The notes below the pieces were generated by a model. That model searched no databases, was not told the origin of the DNA, and was given only the letters and a program-made list of their open reading frames with translations. A stretch of DNA of 64,000 nucleotides from Chitinophagaceae bacterium T5-Br10_B2g13 (GTDB lineage Bacteria > Bacteroidota > Rhodothermia > Balneolales > Balneolaceae), in assembly GCA_001564065.1 (NCBI GenBank), contig LKNA01000005.1:20426-84425 (forward strand). Reading direction: 5' to 3'. Positions 1 to 8,342 of this stretch are shown here, piece by piece. The position numbers were made by a program, and so were the translations under genes. Numbering within the stretch: the first letter of the stretch is position 1; each line of letters begins with the position of its first letter.

Positions 1-278
1 AATCCCATATAAAACTGCCCGATGCCCGCGTAAGAGGATAGAATCCCATTTGAGGATTGTGCATAGGCTTCTGCCATATTGAAGGTTTGATACTCCTCTG
101 TTGGCTCGGTGTCACTGTCCTCAAAATAGCTCACGTCCACCTCTGCAGGTGAAGTTTCTGGCAGTTCAGGTTCATCCATATCTGTATCGGACACTGTGTC
201 GTCTGAACAGGCTGATAAAAATAAAAAGGCAATAAGTATTGCCGATAATGTTTGTGATAGTCTTTTAGTTAACTTCAT
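1..278 (-). CDS. Truncated lipoprotein gene (N-terminal 92 residues)
   Basis: An open frame begins at ATG 278-276 on the minus strand and runs off the left edge. The first residues are basic (MKLTKR), followed by a hydrophobic stretch and a lipobox LSAC with the cysteine near residue 24. This predicts a signal-peptidase-II lipoprotein. The mature N-terminus (SDDTVSDTDMDEPELPE) is acidic and low in complexity, the usual flexible linker of a surface or periplasmic lipoprotein. No domain can be recognised in the visible part. The gene is divergent from the CoA-transferase gene starting at 541, and the 262 bp between them must hold both promoters. I could not single out a convincing promoter there. 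Confidence 0.7.
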   Translation of the reverse strand, partial: MKLTKRLSQTLSAILIAFLFLSACSDDTVSDTDMDEPELPETSPAEVDVSYFEDSDTEPTEEYQTFNMAEAYAQSSNGILSSYAGIGQFYMG

Positions 279-540
279 ACTGCTTGGTATTTTTCCATTG
301 TATTCATGTTTTCCTTTCTATTTATATAAGCGTAAAAACAGAACTTCAGGTGTCATACTATTTCAGAAAATTTGATATCAGATTTAACAATAAACTCAAT
401 AGCCCTTTATATTGATTAAGTTCATATTTTATGAACCAAAACAAGTAAATTGCTGAAAATTAATACTCAACAGTTAGTTAACCGAGGCAGTTGACAAAAC
501 CTGTCATTTAATCATCTAAGGCTATTTAAACCGGGCAAAT

Positions 541-1812
541 ATGAAAATAACATCATCGGAAGAGGCAGTTAAAGGAATAAAGTCAGGAGATAACATTTAC
601 ATTCACACGGCAGCAGCGGCTCCGCAAAAGCTGATTGCAGCCATGACTGAACGCCATAAGGAGTTGAAGAATGTTTACGTATACCATCTTCACACCGAGG
701 GAGCTGCTCCATATGTGAAGCCTGAATATGAAGATGCATTCCACACCCGGGCATTTTTTGTTGCCGGCAATGTGCGAAGTGCCATCAAGGAAGGTTTTGC
801 AGACTACATCCCAATTTTTTTAAGTGAAGTACCCCACCTGTTCAATCGTGGGATTATAAAATTGGATGTGGCCTTGATTCAGGTAAGTCCACCCGATAAG
901 CACGGATTTTGTTCCATGGGTGTATCTGTGGATGCCTCCCGGGCTGCAGTTAATAACGCAAAGCTGGTCATTGCACAGATCAATCCGAACATGCCCAGAA
1001 CACATGGTGATGGTATCATACACCGGAATGATATTGATGTAGCTGTTGAAGTTGATGATCCGCTTCCCGAACACGCTCCCGCCGATCTTTCTGAAACGGA
1101 GCTGGAAATTGGAAGGTATTGTGCAGAACTGATTGAAGATGGTGCTTCCCTTCAGATGGGAATTGGCAGCATTCCCGACGCTGTTTTAGCCTCTCTTACA
1201 AATCATAAGAATCTCGGCGTACACACCGAAATGTTTTCAGACGGATTGATTTCTCTTGTTGAATCGGGAGTGATCAACAACAGCAATAAAAAAATTCACC
1301 CAAATCGAATTGTTTCATCTTTTGCCGTAGGCACCCGAAAGCTCTACGATTTTATGGATGACAACCCCAATTTAGCCATGCTGGATTGTGCCTATGTTAA
1401 TGATACGGCCGTCATTCGAAGAAACCCCAAAGTTACCGCGGTAAACAGTGCCATTGAAGTTGATTTAACCGGACAGATCTGTGCCGACTCGATCGGGACC
1501 TATCTCTACTCGGGGGTTGGAGGCCAGATGGACTTTATAAGAGGCGCATCCCTTTCTGAAGGCGGTAAGCCTATCATTGCCCTGCCTTCATCAACAAAAC
1601 GCGGTGCCAATCGAATTGTACCGTTTTTAAAACAGGGTGCAGGAGTGGTTACAACCCGGGCTCACGTACACTATGTTGTAACCGAACATGGAATTGCAAG
1701 CTTGTATGGCAAGGGGCTGAAAGAGAGAGCATCCGAGCTCATAAAAATCTCACACCCCGATCATCGGGAAATGCTGGAAAGAGCAGCCTATGATCGGTTC
1801 AAATCTTTATAA
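541..1812 (+). CDS. Acetyl-CoA hydrolase / 4-hydroxybutyrate CoA-transferase family protein
   Basis: The 423-residue protein matches the acetyl-CoA hydrolase/transferase family (Cat1, Ach1, AbfT type), which moves CoA between acetyl-CoA and a carboxylate such as succinate, butyrate or 4-hydroxybutyrate, or hydrolyses it. Visible hallmarks are the N-terminal segment SGDNIYIHTAAAAPQKL, the HTEMFSDGL segment near residue 228 that in this family lies around the active-site glutamate, and the glycine-rich YSGVGGQMDFIRGA near 322-335 in the C-terminal domain. The length is normal and both domains are complete. The true substrate cannot be read from the sequence. It stands alone upstream of an unknown gene 59 bp away and is probably cytoplasmic. 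Confidence 0.87.
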   Translation: MKITSSEEAVKGIKSGDNIYIHTAAAAPQKLIAAMTERHKELKNVYVYHLHTEGAAPYVKPEYEDAFHTRAFFVAGNVRSAIKEGFADYIPIFLSEVPHLFNRGIIKLDVALIQVSPPDKHGFCSMGVSVDASRAAVNNAKLVIAQINPNMPRTHGDGIIHRNDIDVAVEVDDPLPEHAPADLSETELEIGRYCAELIEDGASLQMGIGSIPDAVLASLTNHKNLGVHTEMFSDGLISLVESGVINNSNKKIHPNRIVSSFAVGTRKLYDFMDDNPNLAMLDCAYVNDTAVIRRNPKVTAVNSAIEVDLTGQICADSIGTYLYSGVGGQMDFIRGASLSEGGKPIIALPSSTKRGANRIVPFLKQGAGVVTTRAHVHYVVTEHGIASLYGKGLKERASELIKISHPDHREMLERAAYDRFKSL

Positions 1813-1871
1813 TTCCTTATATTACAATCGATTCAAAACTACAGGAATCAAAAAAATTTAAATAGATATAA

Positions 1872-2435
1872 ATGAAAAGCTCAGACGAAAGTAAAAGAAT
1901 TCCTCACACAGCCGATACAGTAGATGACGTAATCAAAGCATTTCAATCAAATCCGGCGGGTAATTTTATTGTACTAGCCGGTAAGAACAGAGGTGACAAA
2001 AAAAGCTTAGTTAATAAACTTCAGAAAAGTGATTCAAAGGTAAAAACAGTAGACCTGCGAGACATTATTTCAACTGTTGAAGAGGAAACCTATGAAAACA
2101 TAGAAGAACTTTTCAATTCGCTGAGTGACGGTGAAATTGTTTATTTGAACAACGGTGACGTTTTAAGTGGTGAGTACACCGGAAATACCTACTCTTTTCG
2201 AAGATATGCTACCCCACAAGAGAAATATCTCTTGAAAAAAATTGAAAACAGCAACTCCGGTTTTATCCTGGATCTTCTGGACGAAGCAAACGTGAACAAT
2301 CTTTTGGAAAGAAAGTCCAGTTCCGTTGTTGAGTTTAAACCTCCAAAAGGCGGATTAGGAAAACTGTTTTGGAGACTGAAACAAGTCAGCTTAAATGGTC
2401 ATACTTTCGAAAATAAACGACCGCTGAAAAAGTAA
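1872..2435 (+). CDS. Uncharacterised 187-residue protein
   Basis: I do not recognise this protein. It has no signal peptide or membrane segment. Residues 32-50 (IVLAGKNRGDKKSLVNKL) look like a beta strand, loop and helix in the position of a Walker A motif, but without GxxxxGK[ST]. Residues around 91-98 (EIVYLNNGD) look like a second strand ending in acidic residues. The fold may be a degenerate P-loop or Rossmann-like domain; that is inference only. The C-terminus is basic (KPPKGGLGKLFWRLK and a KKRPLKK-like end). It follows the CoA-transferase by 59 bp on the same strand and may be cotranscribed, and it converges with the M28 peptidase gene. Confidence 0.6.
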   Translation: MKSSDESKRIPHTADTVDDVIKAFQSNPAGNFIVLAGKNRGDKKSLVNKLQKSDSKVKTVDLRDIISTVEEETYENIEELFNSLSDGEIVYLNNGDVLSGEYTGNTYSFRRYATPQEKYLLKKIENSNSGFILDLLDEANVNNLLERKSSSVVEFKPPKGGLGKLFWRLKQVSLNGHTFENKRPLKK

Positions 2436-2497
2436 CCTTCTGTATCAAATGATCGGGCCGATTGGCCGATTAAGTGCTCAAAACAAGCTGTTTTGAA

Positions 2498-3469
2498 TTA
2501 GTCTACCGGTATTCTGTTGTAAATCAACTCCAGAAGTACATCACCAACGGCTTGCAGTACATTCCTATCGATAATATCAATATCGTCTTTTTGGCTGTGC
2601 CAATATGGTGGGAATTCAATCTGTCCTGATTCATTTAGTCTGTGATGTATGATATTTATCATGGGAATACCGGTATACTGCTCAACAATCACGTGATCAT
2701 CAGCTACCCTTCCTCCTCTCTCATTTAAAAACAACTCTCCATGGCCCTTTTCCGCGGCTATGGACCAAACTTCATCAACCAGCTGAGGTGCAAAATTCAC
2801 AGAGTGCACCTCTTTGGGAAAAACCGCACCCTCTCCCCCTACCATATCGAGCAGTATTCCAAAACGGGGATTGTACCCCGGTACGGGAGGATTTTGCCCC
2901 CAATATCTGGAACCTATAAAATAGTTGGCCAGATCTCCTTCTTCTCCATAATCTTCACCATCAAATAAAATAATATCAACACCGATAGGCGGTGGATTCT
3001 CTTTGAATATTGTAGCAAGCTCCATCAATACACTTACACCGCTTGCACCGTCATCTGCACCGGGAATAGGCAATTCCGGATTGTCAGGATCTCGCTCACC
3101 CCTTGGACGGCTATCCCAGTGTGCAGCAAGCACAATTCGATCGGTATGCTCACCTCCAAAAGAAACTAATACGTTATAAAATGGAAGGGTTTCATTGTAA
3201 ATCTCTTGTTCAAATTGCTGAACAAATACTGAGCGCTGACCGGCTGTTTCAGAAAAATGATCTCTAAAATAATTTACTGCCTCACGGTGCGCGTCCGAGC
3301 CAGGCACTCTCGGGCCAAAGGCCAGTTGATCCTCTATAAAACTGAAAGCATTTCTGGAGTTGAATTCAGGAACATCTCTCCCCTGGTCTTTGAATTGTAA
3401 TCCGCTTTGATCATCAGAACAGGCGATCAAAAACAGAGAAATGATGGAGGTAAAAAGTATTCCTTTCAT
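2498..3469 (-). CDS. M28 family metallopeptidase, lipoprotein (glutaminyl-cyclase-like)
   Basis: I choose the start at 3469, because MKGILFTSIISLFLIACSDDQ is a typical lipoprotein signal with lipobox LIAC; the longer frame to 3523 would bury it. The start lies one base beyond the stop of the upstream SDR gene, so the two are translationally linked. The product is about 323 residues. Zinc-ligand motifs of family M28 are visible: HWD near 117-119, PGADDGASG near 139 and DGEDYGEEG near 173. The combination HWDSRP with GADDGASG resembles the bacterial M28 branch close to glutaminyl-peptide cyclotransferases, so aminopeptidase or pyroglutamate-forming activity are both possible. The protein should sit on the outer side of a membrane. 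Confidence 0.85.
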   Translation of the reverse strand: MKGILFTSIISLFLIACSDDQSGLQFKDQGRDVPEFNSRNAFSFIEDQLAFGPRVPGSDAHREAVNYFRDHFSETAGQRSVFVQQFEQEIYNETLPFYNVLVSFGGEHTDRIVLAAHWDSRPRGERDPDNPELPIPGADDGASGVSVLMELATIFKENPPPIGVDIILFDGEDYGEEGDLANYFIGSRYWGQNPPVPGYNPRFGILLDMVGGEGAVFPKEVHSVNFAPQLVDEVWSIAAEKGHGELFLNERGGRVADDHVIVEQYTGIPMINIIHHRLNESGQIEFPPYWHSQKDDIDIIDRNVLQAVGDVLLELIYNRIPVD

Positions 3470-3470
3470 G

Positions 3471-4241
3471 TTAGGATGATCTGTGTACCATGGTTGAAGA
3501 AGATTGGGCAGTTGGAAGTACAACTGTATCCATAATGTTCACATGAGGCGGCCTTGAAGCCATAAATAAAATTATTTCGGCAATATCATCTGCAGTTAAG
3601 GGGTCCATGTTTGTGTAAACTTTTTCAGCAGCATCACGATCTCCATGAAATCGCACTTCACTGAATTCTGTATCAACAAGCCCCGGTGAGACGGCACTGA
3701 CCCGGATATTGGTGCCGTGAAGATCCATTTTAGTTGCCTGAGTAATCGCCTTTACGGCGTGCTTGGTTCCGCAATAAACCGATCCGCCGGGGTAAGCTTC
3801 ATGTCCGGCAATAGAGCCTACATTAATGATATGGCCGCTGTTTCGCTTTCGCATCTTTTCTGAAACAAAACGAGTCATTGAGAGCAATCCTTTGATGTTG
3901 GTATCTATCATCTTATCCCAATCTTCAAAATCTGCCTGATCCACCGGGTCTTTTCCGGATGCCAGCCCTGCGTTATTGATGAGTATATCAATTGGCTGAT
4001 CAATTGAATTGATACAATCTTTGCAAGCATCCCGATCTCTTACATCAAAAGAGAATATCTGAACATCTACCTGTTGATTCTGTAGAATCTCGTCACGAAT
4101 TGCATCCAGGCGTTTCTTTCGTCTTCCCGTAAGAATCAGATTCGACCCTTCTTCGGCAAAATGAAAGGCGCAGGCTTTCCCGATTCCGGAAGTTGCCCCT
4201 GTTATCAGAACCCACTTATCCTTCAATCGGTGAAAAGCCAT
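3471..4241 (-). CDS. SDR family NAD(P)-dependent oxidoreductase
   Basis: This 256-residue protein is a classical short-chain dehydrogenase. It has TGATSGIG near residues 14-21 for cofactor binding, LINNAGLASG near 86-95, the catalytic serine in NVGSIAG, and YCGTK near 155-159 as the YxxxK active site. The overall style (GRRKKRLDAIRDEI early, DNIKGLL-like middle) resembles YdfG-type 3-hydroxy acid dehydrogenases, which oxidise serine-like or 3-hydroxy acids with NADP. The substrate remains a guess. It is followed one base later by the M28 lipoprotein gene and preceded by gatA, with 9 bp between, so these genes probably form one transcription unit. Confidence 0.85.
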   Translation of the reverse strand: MAFHRLKDKWVLITGATSGIGKACAFHFAEEGSNLILTGRRKKRLDAIRDEILQNQQVDVQIFSFDVRDRDACKDCINSIDQPIDILINNAGLASGKDPVDQADFEDWDKMIDTNIKGLLSMTRFVSEKMRKRNSGHIINVGSIAGHEAYPGGSVYCGTKHAVKAITQATKMDLHGTNIRVSAVSPGLVDTEFSEVRFHGDRDAAEKVYTNMDPLTADDIAEIILFMASRPPHVNIMDTVVLPTAQSSSTMVHRSS

Positions 4242-4250
4242 AGTATCGTA

Positions 4251-5780
4251 TTATCCGTTCAGTTGTTCGATTCGACGTCCTGCACGAAGAATATCTGACT
4301 CCCTGAAACTGTTACCAAGGAATTGTATTCCAACAGGCAGGCCGTTAGAGTGTGTTCCTGCGGGAACGCTTATCCCACAAATACCGGCTAGATTAGCGGT
4401 GGTAGTGTAGATATCATTCAGATACATCTGTACCGGATCATCCTGATTTGACCCTAGATCAAATGCCGTAGTAGGTGCTGTTGGAGATACAATCACGTCT
4501 ACTTTGTCAAAGGCGTTTCCAAAATCCTGCTTAATCAGCCTTCTCACTTTCTGTGCTTTTGCATAGTAGGCGTCGTAGTAACCGGCACTTAAAACGTATG
4601 TACCGAGAAGGATACGGCGCTTAACCTCTTTGCCAAATCCCTCAGTACGAGATTTTTTGTAAAGACGAATCAATGGTGAATCAACTTTGGCCAGCTTTTC
4701 AATCGCCTCCTCTTTTCCGGCACCAACGGCTATCTTAACCTCTTTTTCAATGGCATCCCGCTCTTTTCCAAGTTCCTCTTCAATCTCTTTGAAATCGGCC
4801 CGATGTCCATATCTCACACCATCGTAACGGGCAAGATTACTGGAAGCCTCAGCAGTAGCAAGGATATAATACGTAGCAATTCCATATTTGCTATGCGGCA
4901 AATTGATCGGAACCAGTTCGGCTCCCTCCTTTTCAAGGCCTTTCAACTGATCATTAATCATCGTACGAATTTCATCATCCAGCCCTTCGCCAAAATACTC
5001 TTCAGGAACACCGATCTTCATTTTCCCGCTATCTTTCCGGATAGCCTCGGTATAATTTTCAACAGGGAGATTTGCAGAAGAATTATCCATCGGGTCATGA
5101 CCTGAGATATGCTGAAGCATCAATGCGGCATCTTCAACACTATTCGAAAAAGGGCCAATACAGTCAAAAGAAGAGGCAAATGCTACCAGGCCATATCTTG
5201 AAACACGGCTGTAGGTTGGTTTTAGTCCAACAACACCACAGTACGAAGCCGGCTGACGAATAGAACCGCCTGTATCAGATCCCAAAGATACATTACACAT
5301 TCCCGCAGCTACCGCCGCCGCACTTCCGCCACTTGAGCCGCCGGACACCTTATTTGTGTCGTGCGGGTTTTTAGTCGAGCCATGAATGGAATTCTCCGTG
5401 GATGATCCCATCGCGAATTCATCCATGTTGAGACGGCCTATTAAGAGAGCATCTTCAGTATGTAGTTTATCAACAACCGTGGCGTTGTATACCGCCTCAA
5501 AATTATTGAGCATATTACTGGAGCAGGTCAGTTTTTTACCTTTTTCACTGATTACATCCTTTACTCCTACAACAGCACCGGCCAATTGACCAGCTTTCCC
5601 TGCATCAATTTTTTTCTGAATATCGGCAGCCTGTTTCAGCACCGAATCTTCATCATACGCAGTAAACGCATTGATTTCCGGATTTTTTGATTTTATTACT
5701 TCGAGATAAGACTTTGCAAGTTCCGGCAACTTTAATTCGCCGGATTTCAGTTGCTCTTGAGTCGAGAGCAGATTTTTCAT
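4251..5780 (-). CDS. gatA: Glutamyl/aspartyl-tRNA amidotransferase subunit A
   Basis: The 509-residue protein is the amidase subunit of GatCAB, which converts misacylated Glu-tRNA(Gln) or Asp-tRNA(Asn) to the correct amide form using glutamine. The amidase-signature triad is intact: the lysine of GVKDVI near 75, the serine of SGGSSGGSAAAVAAG near 150, and the nucleophilic serine of SDTGGSIRQPA near 175. The C-terminal GLPVGIQF block is present. Length is slightly above the usual 480-490, with an extra charged helix around residues 330-355 (KEIEEELGKERDAIEKEVK). gatB and gatC are not in the window. Because asnS is also present at 8343, GatCAB here may serve mainly Gln-tRNA formation; that is inference. 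Confidence 0.95.
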   Translation of the reverse strand: MKNLLSTQEQLKSGELKLPELAKSYLEVIKSKNPEINAFTAYDEDSVLKQAADIQKKIDAGKAGQLAGAVVGVKDVISEKGKKLTCSSNMLNNFEAVYNATVVDKLHTEDALLIGRLNMDEFAMGSSTENSIHGSTKNPHDTNKVSGGSSGGSAAAVAAGMCNVSLGSDTGGSIRQPASYCGVVGLKPTYSRVSRYGLVAFASSFDCIGPFSNSVEDAALMLQHISGHDPMDNSSANLPVENYTEAIRKDSGKMKIGVPEEYFGEGLDDEIRTMINDQLKGLEKEGAELVPINLPHSKYGIATYYILATAEASSNLARYDGVRYGHRADFKEIEEELGKERDAIEKEVKIAVGAGKEEAIEKLAKVDSPLIRLYKKSRTEGFGKEVKRRILLGTYVLSAGYYDAYYAKAQKVRRLIKQDFGNAFDKVDVIVSPTAPTTAFDLGSNQDDPVQMYLNDIYTTTANLAGICGISVPAGTHSNGLPVGIQFLGNSFRESDILRAGRRIEQLNG

Positions 5781-5792
5781 TGAGAAATGCTG

Positions 5793-6017
5793 TTAATTTT
5801 TAGATTCTTCCTTTACCGTATCTTTATCGTTACTGACCGATTTATTCACTTCATCTTTGCCCTTGTCGATCTCTTTTTTGATATCGTCAGAAGCTTTTCT
5901 GAATTCCTGAATTCCCTGGCCAATACCGCGTGCCAGTTCGGGGATGCGTTTTGCACCAAACAGAAGTAAAATAGCAAGGATGATTAACACCCATTCGAAA
6001 CCGCCTATTGAACCCAT
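5793..6017 (-). CDS. tatA: Sec-independent protein translocase subunit TatA/TatB
   Basis: This 74-residue protein has the TatA/B plan: a short N-terminal membrane helix (GFEWVLIILAILLLFGAKRIPEL), the FGxxRIPEL hinge, an amphipathic helix (ARGIGQGIQEFRKASDDIKKEI) and a charged tail. It forms the pore-like part of the twin-arginine pathway that exports folded proteins. A single short gene next to gatA, without tatC nearby, is a common arrangement in Bacteroidota-like genomes. The start at 6017 gives the normal N-terminus MGSIGG. It lies 12 bp upstream of gatA and may lead that transcription unit. Confidence 0.92.
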   Translation of the reverse strand: MGSIGGFEWVLIILAILLLFGAKRIPELARGIGQGIQEFRKASDDIKKEIDKGKDEVNKSVSNDKDTVKEESKN

Positions 6018-6228
6018 ACGATTGTAAACTTAGGTTTATATAAATTTGATTGATTAATCATCCAAGATAAAAAATATTTACGACCCAATTGTACCTGAAC
6101 CCAAATTCTTTTCCAATCATAAATGCACCGGAATTCAAGTGAATTTTCAACATACGCACAGTGCCACATTGAAAATGGGAAGCTAAATCTACCTGATAAA
6201 GTTGCACTTCAAACAGTAAGAGGCGGAA

Positions 6229-8214
6229 CTAGTCCCCTCTCACGTAGTGATCATACCAGTTCAGATAGCGTTCAAAGCGATCTTTCTGAAATGCCGGTGT
6301 TCGAATTCCATGGTGCTCACCGGGGTAAACCACGAGCTGTGTTTCGATGCCTAATCTTTTCATCGCCTGATACATCTGTTCTGAACTTAAAATTGGCACG
6401 TTCCAATCATCCGACCCACCCATCCAGAGCGTAGGCGTTGTAACCTTTGCCACATCGTTAAATGGTGAGATCCGTTCCCATTTTTCAGGAGTTTCCCATG
6501 GCAAGCCCAATTCCAGCTCCCAGTATAGCTGATAGTGGTCATGGCCGTAAAGAGAGCGGTAGAGCGTTTCACTGGCTCCGGAGATTGCACCTTTAAATCT
6601 GTCCGTTTGGGTAATAACGTAGTTGGTCAAAATTCCGCCATAAGACCATCCTCCAACCCCAAGCTGTTCAGGGTCTGAAACACCCATTTCAATAGCATGA
6701 TCCACCCCGGCCATCACATCTTCAAAATCTTTATTCCCCCAGTCGGCAAATAGTACTTCAGAGAATTCCTGACCATAGCCTGAAGAGCCCCGCGGATTAA
6801 CCATAACCACAGCATAGCCCTTAGCTGCAAAAAGCTGTGGTTCAAATCGATAGCTGTGCTCAAACTGAGCAACGGGTCCGCCATGAATCCATAGAATGGT
6901 CGGATACCGAACTCCTTCTTCATACCCGATCGGTTTAACTAAAAATCCGTGAATCTCTGTTCCATCTGCACTTTTAAAATGGATCTCCTCAACATCAGGA
7001 GCGTGCAAGGAAGCAAGGTAGTCTCTGTTCTCGTGGGTCAGCTGTTCAACAGAGCCTTCTTTGAATGAGTAAATTTCGTGGGGTTCGTTGAATTTCCCTT
7101 TAAGCACTACTCCACCTGTTCCGTTCAGATCGAAATCCCTAACGCTAACCTGCCCTGTTATTACCCTTTCAAAACCTGTACCATTTCTATTCACAGTTAC
7201 AAGATGCCTTTCACCGGCATCCTCAAATGTAAACCAGATCTGATTTCCGTTATCTGAGAATTTTGGACTTCCAACATTCCGGTCTAACTCTTTCGTAATT
7301 AATCGTTCGGGTCCGGTGCCATCTGCTTTGGTGATAGCCAGATGCGTTGTGGCATACCAAATCTTTTCCGGTTCAACACTGGTTCTGTAAGCAATTTCAC
7401 GGCCGTCCGGACTCCAGGCGGGTGACGTATCACTACCCGGATTTTTGGTTACCTGAATCAGTCCGCCATCATTTTCACCTAAATCAGCATCCACTACCCA
7501 GATATCATTGTTTTGATTACCATCCGGCTCTTCGGTCCGGTTACTTACAAATGCAATTTTTGATCCATCCGGACTCCAGGCAGCTGATGAGTGATCGTAA
7601 TCCCCAAAGGTAAGCTGAGTGGCAAGACTATCTCCCGGTGTGTAGGTGTAAATGTGAACACGTCTGCGGTCTAAGTACCCCACATAATCACGCTTAAACT
7701 GAAGCCGGTCTATAACATACGGACGAGGTTCGTCCCCATCATACTCATCTTTATCACGAATCATAAGCAGAAGCCGGCTGCCATCAGGCGACCACTCAAA
7801 ACCGTTAATTCCCTGTTCAATATCGGTGACCTGCTGGGCCTCTCCACCGCGCATATCCAGTTTCCAAACCTGGTTTTTACTATCGTTCCTTGATGCGGTA
7901 AAGGTGAGGTATTTGCCATCCGGTGTCCACTGCGGATTACCGGCGGAATAGCCTTTTGCAGTCATTGGAAGAGGATCTCCACCATCCGCAGAAACCATCC
8001 AGATTCTCGTTTCTGAAGAACCTTCATCGTAGTCGGTTTGATTGACTGTGTAGGCAATCCAGTTTCCGTCAGGGCTTATTGCGGGACTTCCAACACTTTT
8101 AAGGCTGAAATAGTCCTCAATTTCAACAGGCCGCTGGTCGCTTTGAGCAAATACAAAGGTTAATGTGAAGAAAAAAATAAGTGAGGTGAGCAGAGAACAA
8201 CGAATACTTTTCAT
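6229..8214 (-). CDS. Secreted S9 family peptidase (prolyl oligopeptidase / acylaminoacyl peptidase type)
   Basis: I place the start at 8214, where MKSIRCSLLTSLIFFFTLTFVFAQS is a clean signal peptide; the longer frame adds 41 unlikely residues. The mature protein begins with a WD40-like beta propeller (PD40 repeats such as SPDGNWIAYT, TPDGKYLTFT, SPDGSKIAFVS and SPDGREIAYRT). A C-terminal alpha/beta hydrolase domain follows, from about residue 410. The catalytic serine is in GGWSYGG near 524, the aspartate in GGSDDWNVP near 603 and the histidine in GEHHGI near 635. It likely trims peptides in the periplasm or outside the cell. The product of about 661 residues is a normal length. Confidence 0.92.
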   Translation of the reverse strand: MKSIRCSLLTSLIFFFTLTFVFAQSDQRPVEIEDYFSLKSVGSPAISPDGNWIAYTVNQTDYDEGSSETRIWMVSADGGDPLPMTAKGYSAGNPQWTPDGKYLTFTASRNDSKNQVWKLDMRGGEAQQVTDIEQGINGFEWSPDGSRLLLMIRDKDEYDGDEPRPYVIDRLQFKRDYVGYLDRRRVHIYTYTPGDSLATQLTFGDYDHSSAAWSPDGSKIAFVSNRTEEPDGNQNNDIWVVDADLGENDGGLIQVTKNPGSDTSPAWSPDGREIAYRTSVEPEKIWYATTHLAITKADGTGPERLITKELDRNVGSPKFSDNGNQIWFTFEDAGERHLVTVNRNGTGFERVITGQVSVRDFDLNGTGGVVLKGKFNEPHEIYSFKEGSVEQLTHENRDYLASLHAPDVEEIHFKSADGTEIHGFLVKPIGYEEGVRYPTILWIHGGPVAQFEHSYRFEPQLFAAKGYAVVMVNPRGSSGYGQEFSEVLFADWGNKDFEDVMAGVDHAIEMGVSDPEQLGVGGWSYGGILTNYVITQTDRFKGAISGASETLYRSLYGHDHYQLYWELELGLPWETPEKWERISPFNDVAKVTTPTLWMGGSDDWNVPILSSEQMYQAMKRLGIETQLVVYPGEHHGIRTPAFQKDRFERYLNWYDHYVRGD

Positions 8215-8287
8215 CAGAGTGTTAGGGTTAATTGTGATTACCCTTAAGGTTACACAATGCTGATGAAACTTGCTAAGGAGAGTAATG

Positions 8288-8325
8288 ATTCTGAGCAGAG
8301 TTGGTACAAAAACTCTGCTCAGAAT
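8288..8325 (-). terminator. Perfect 15-bp stem-loop between asnS and the S9 peptidase gene
   Basis: Positions 8288-8302 and 8311-8325 are perfectly complementary (ATTCTGAGCAGAGTT and its reverse complement) around an 8-base loop. It starts 18 bp after the asnS stop on the minus strand. There is no clean T-run after it, so it may be a weak terminator, an RNA-stabilising 3' structure or a processing site rather than a strong intrinsic terminator. Confidence 0.5.
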
Positions 8326-8342
8326 AGAGAATTTCAAAAAAC

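Noticed and set aside
3470..3523. Longer start for the M28 lipoprotein (ATG 3523)
   Set aside because: It would bury the lipoprotein signal and overlap the SDR gene; ATG 3469 is a better start.
6123..6434. Plus-strand open frame overlapping the end of the S9 peptidase gene
   Set aside because: Its second half is the antisense of a conserved catalytic domain and the first half has no family resemblance.
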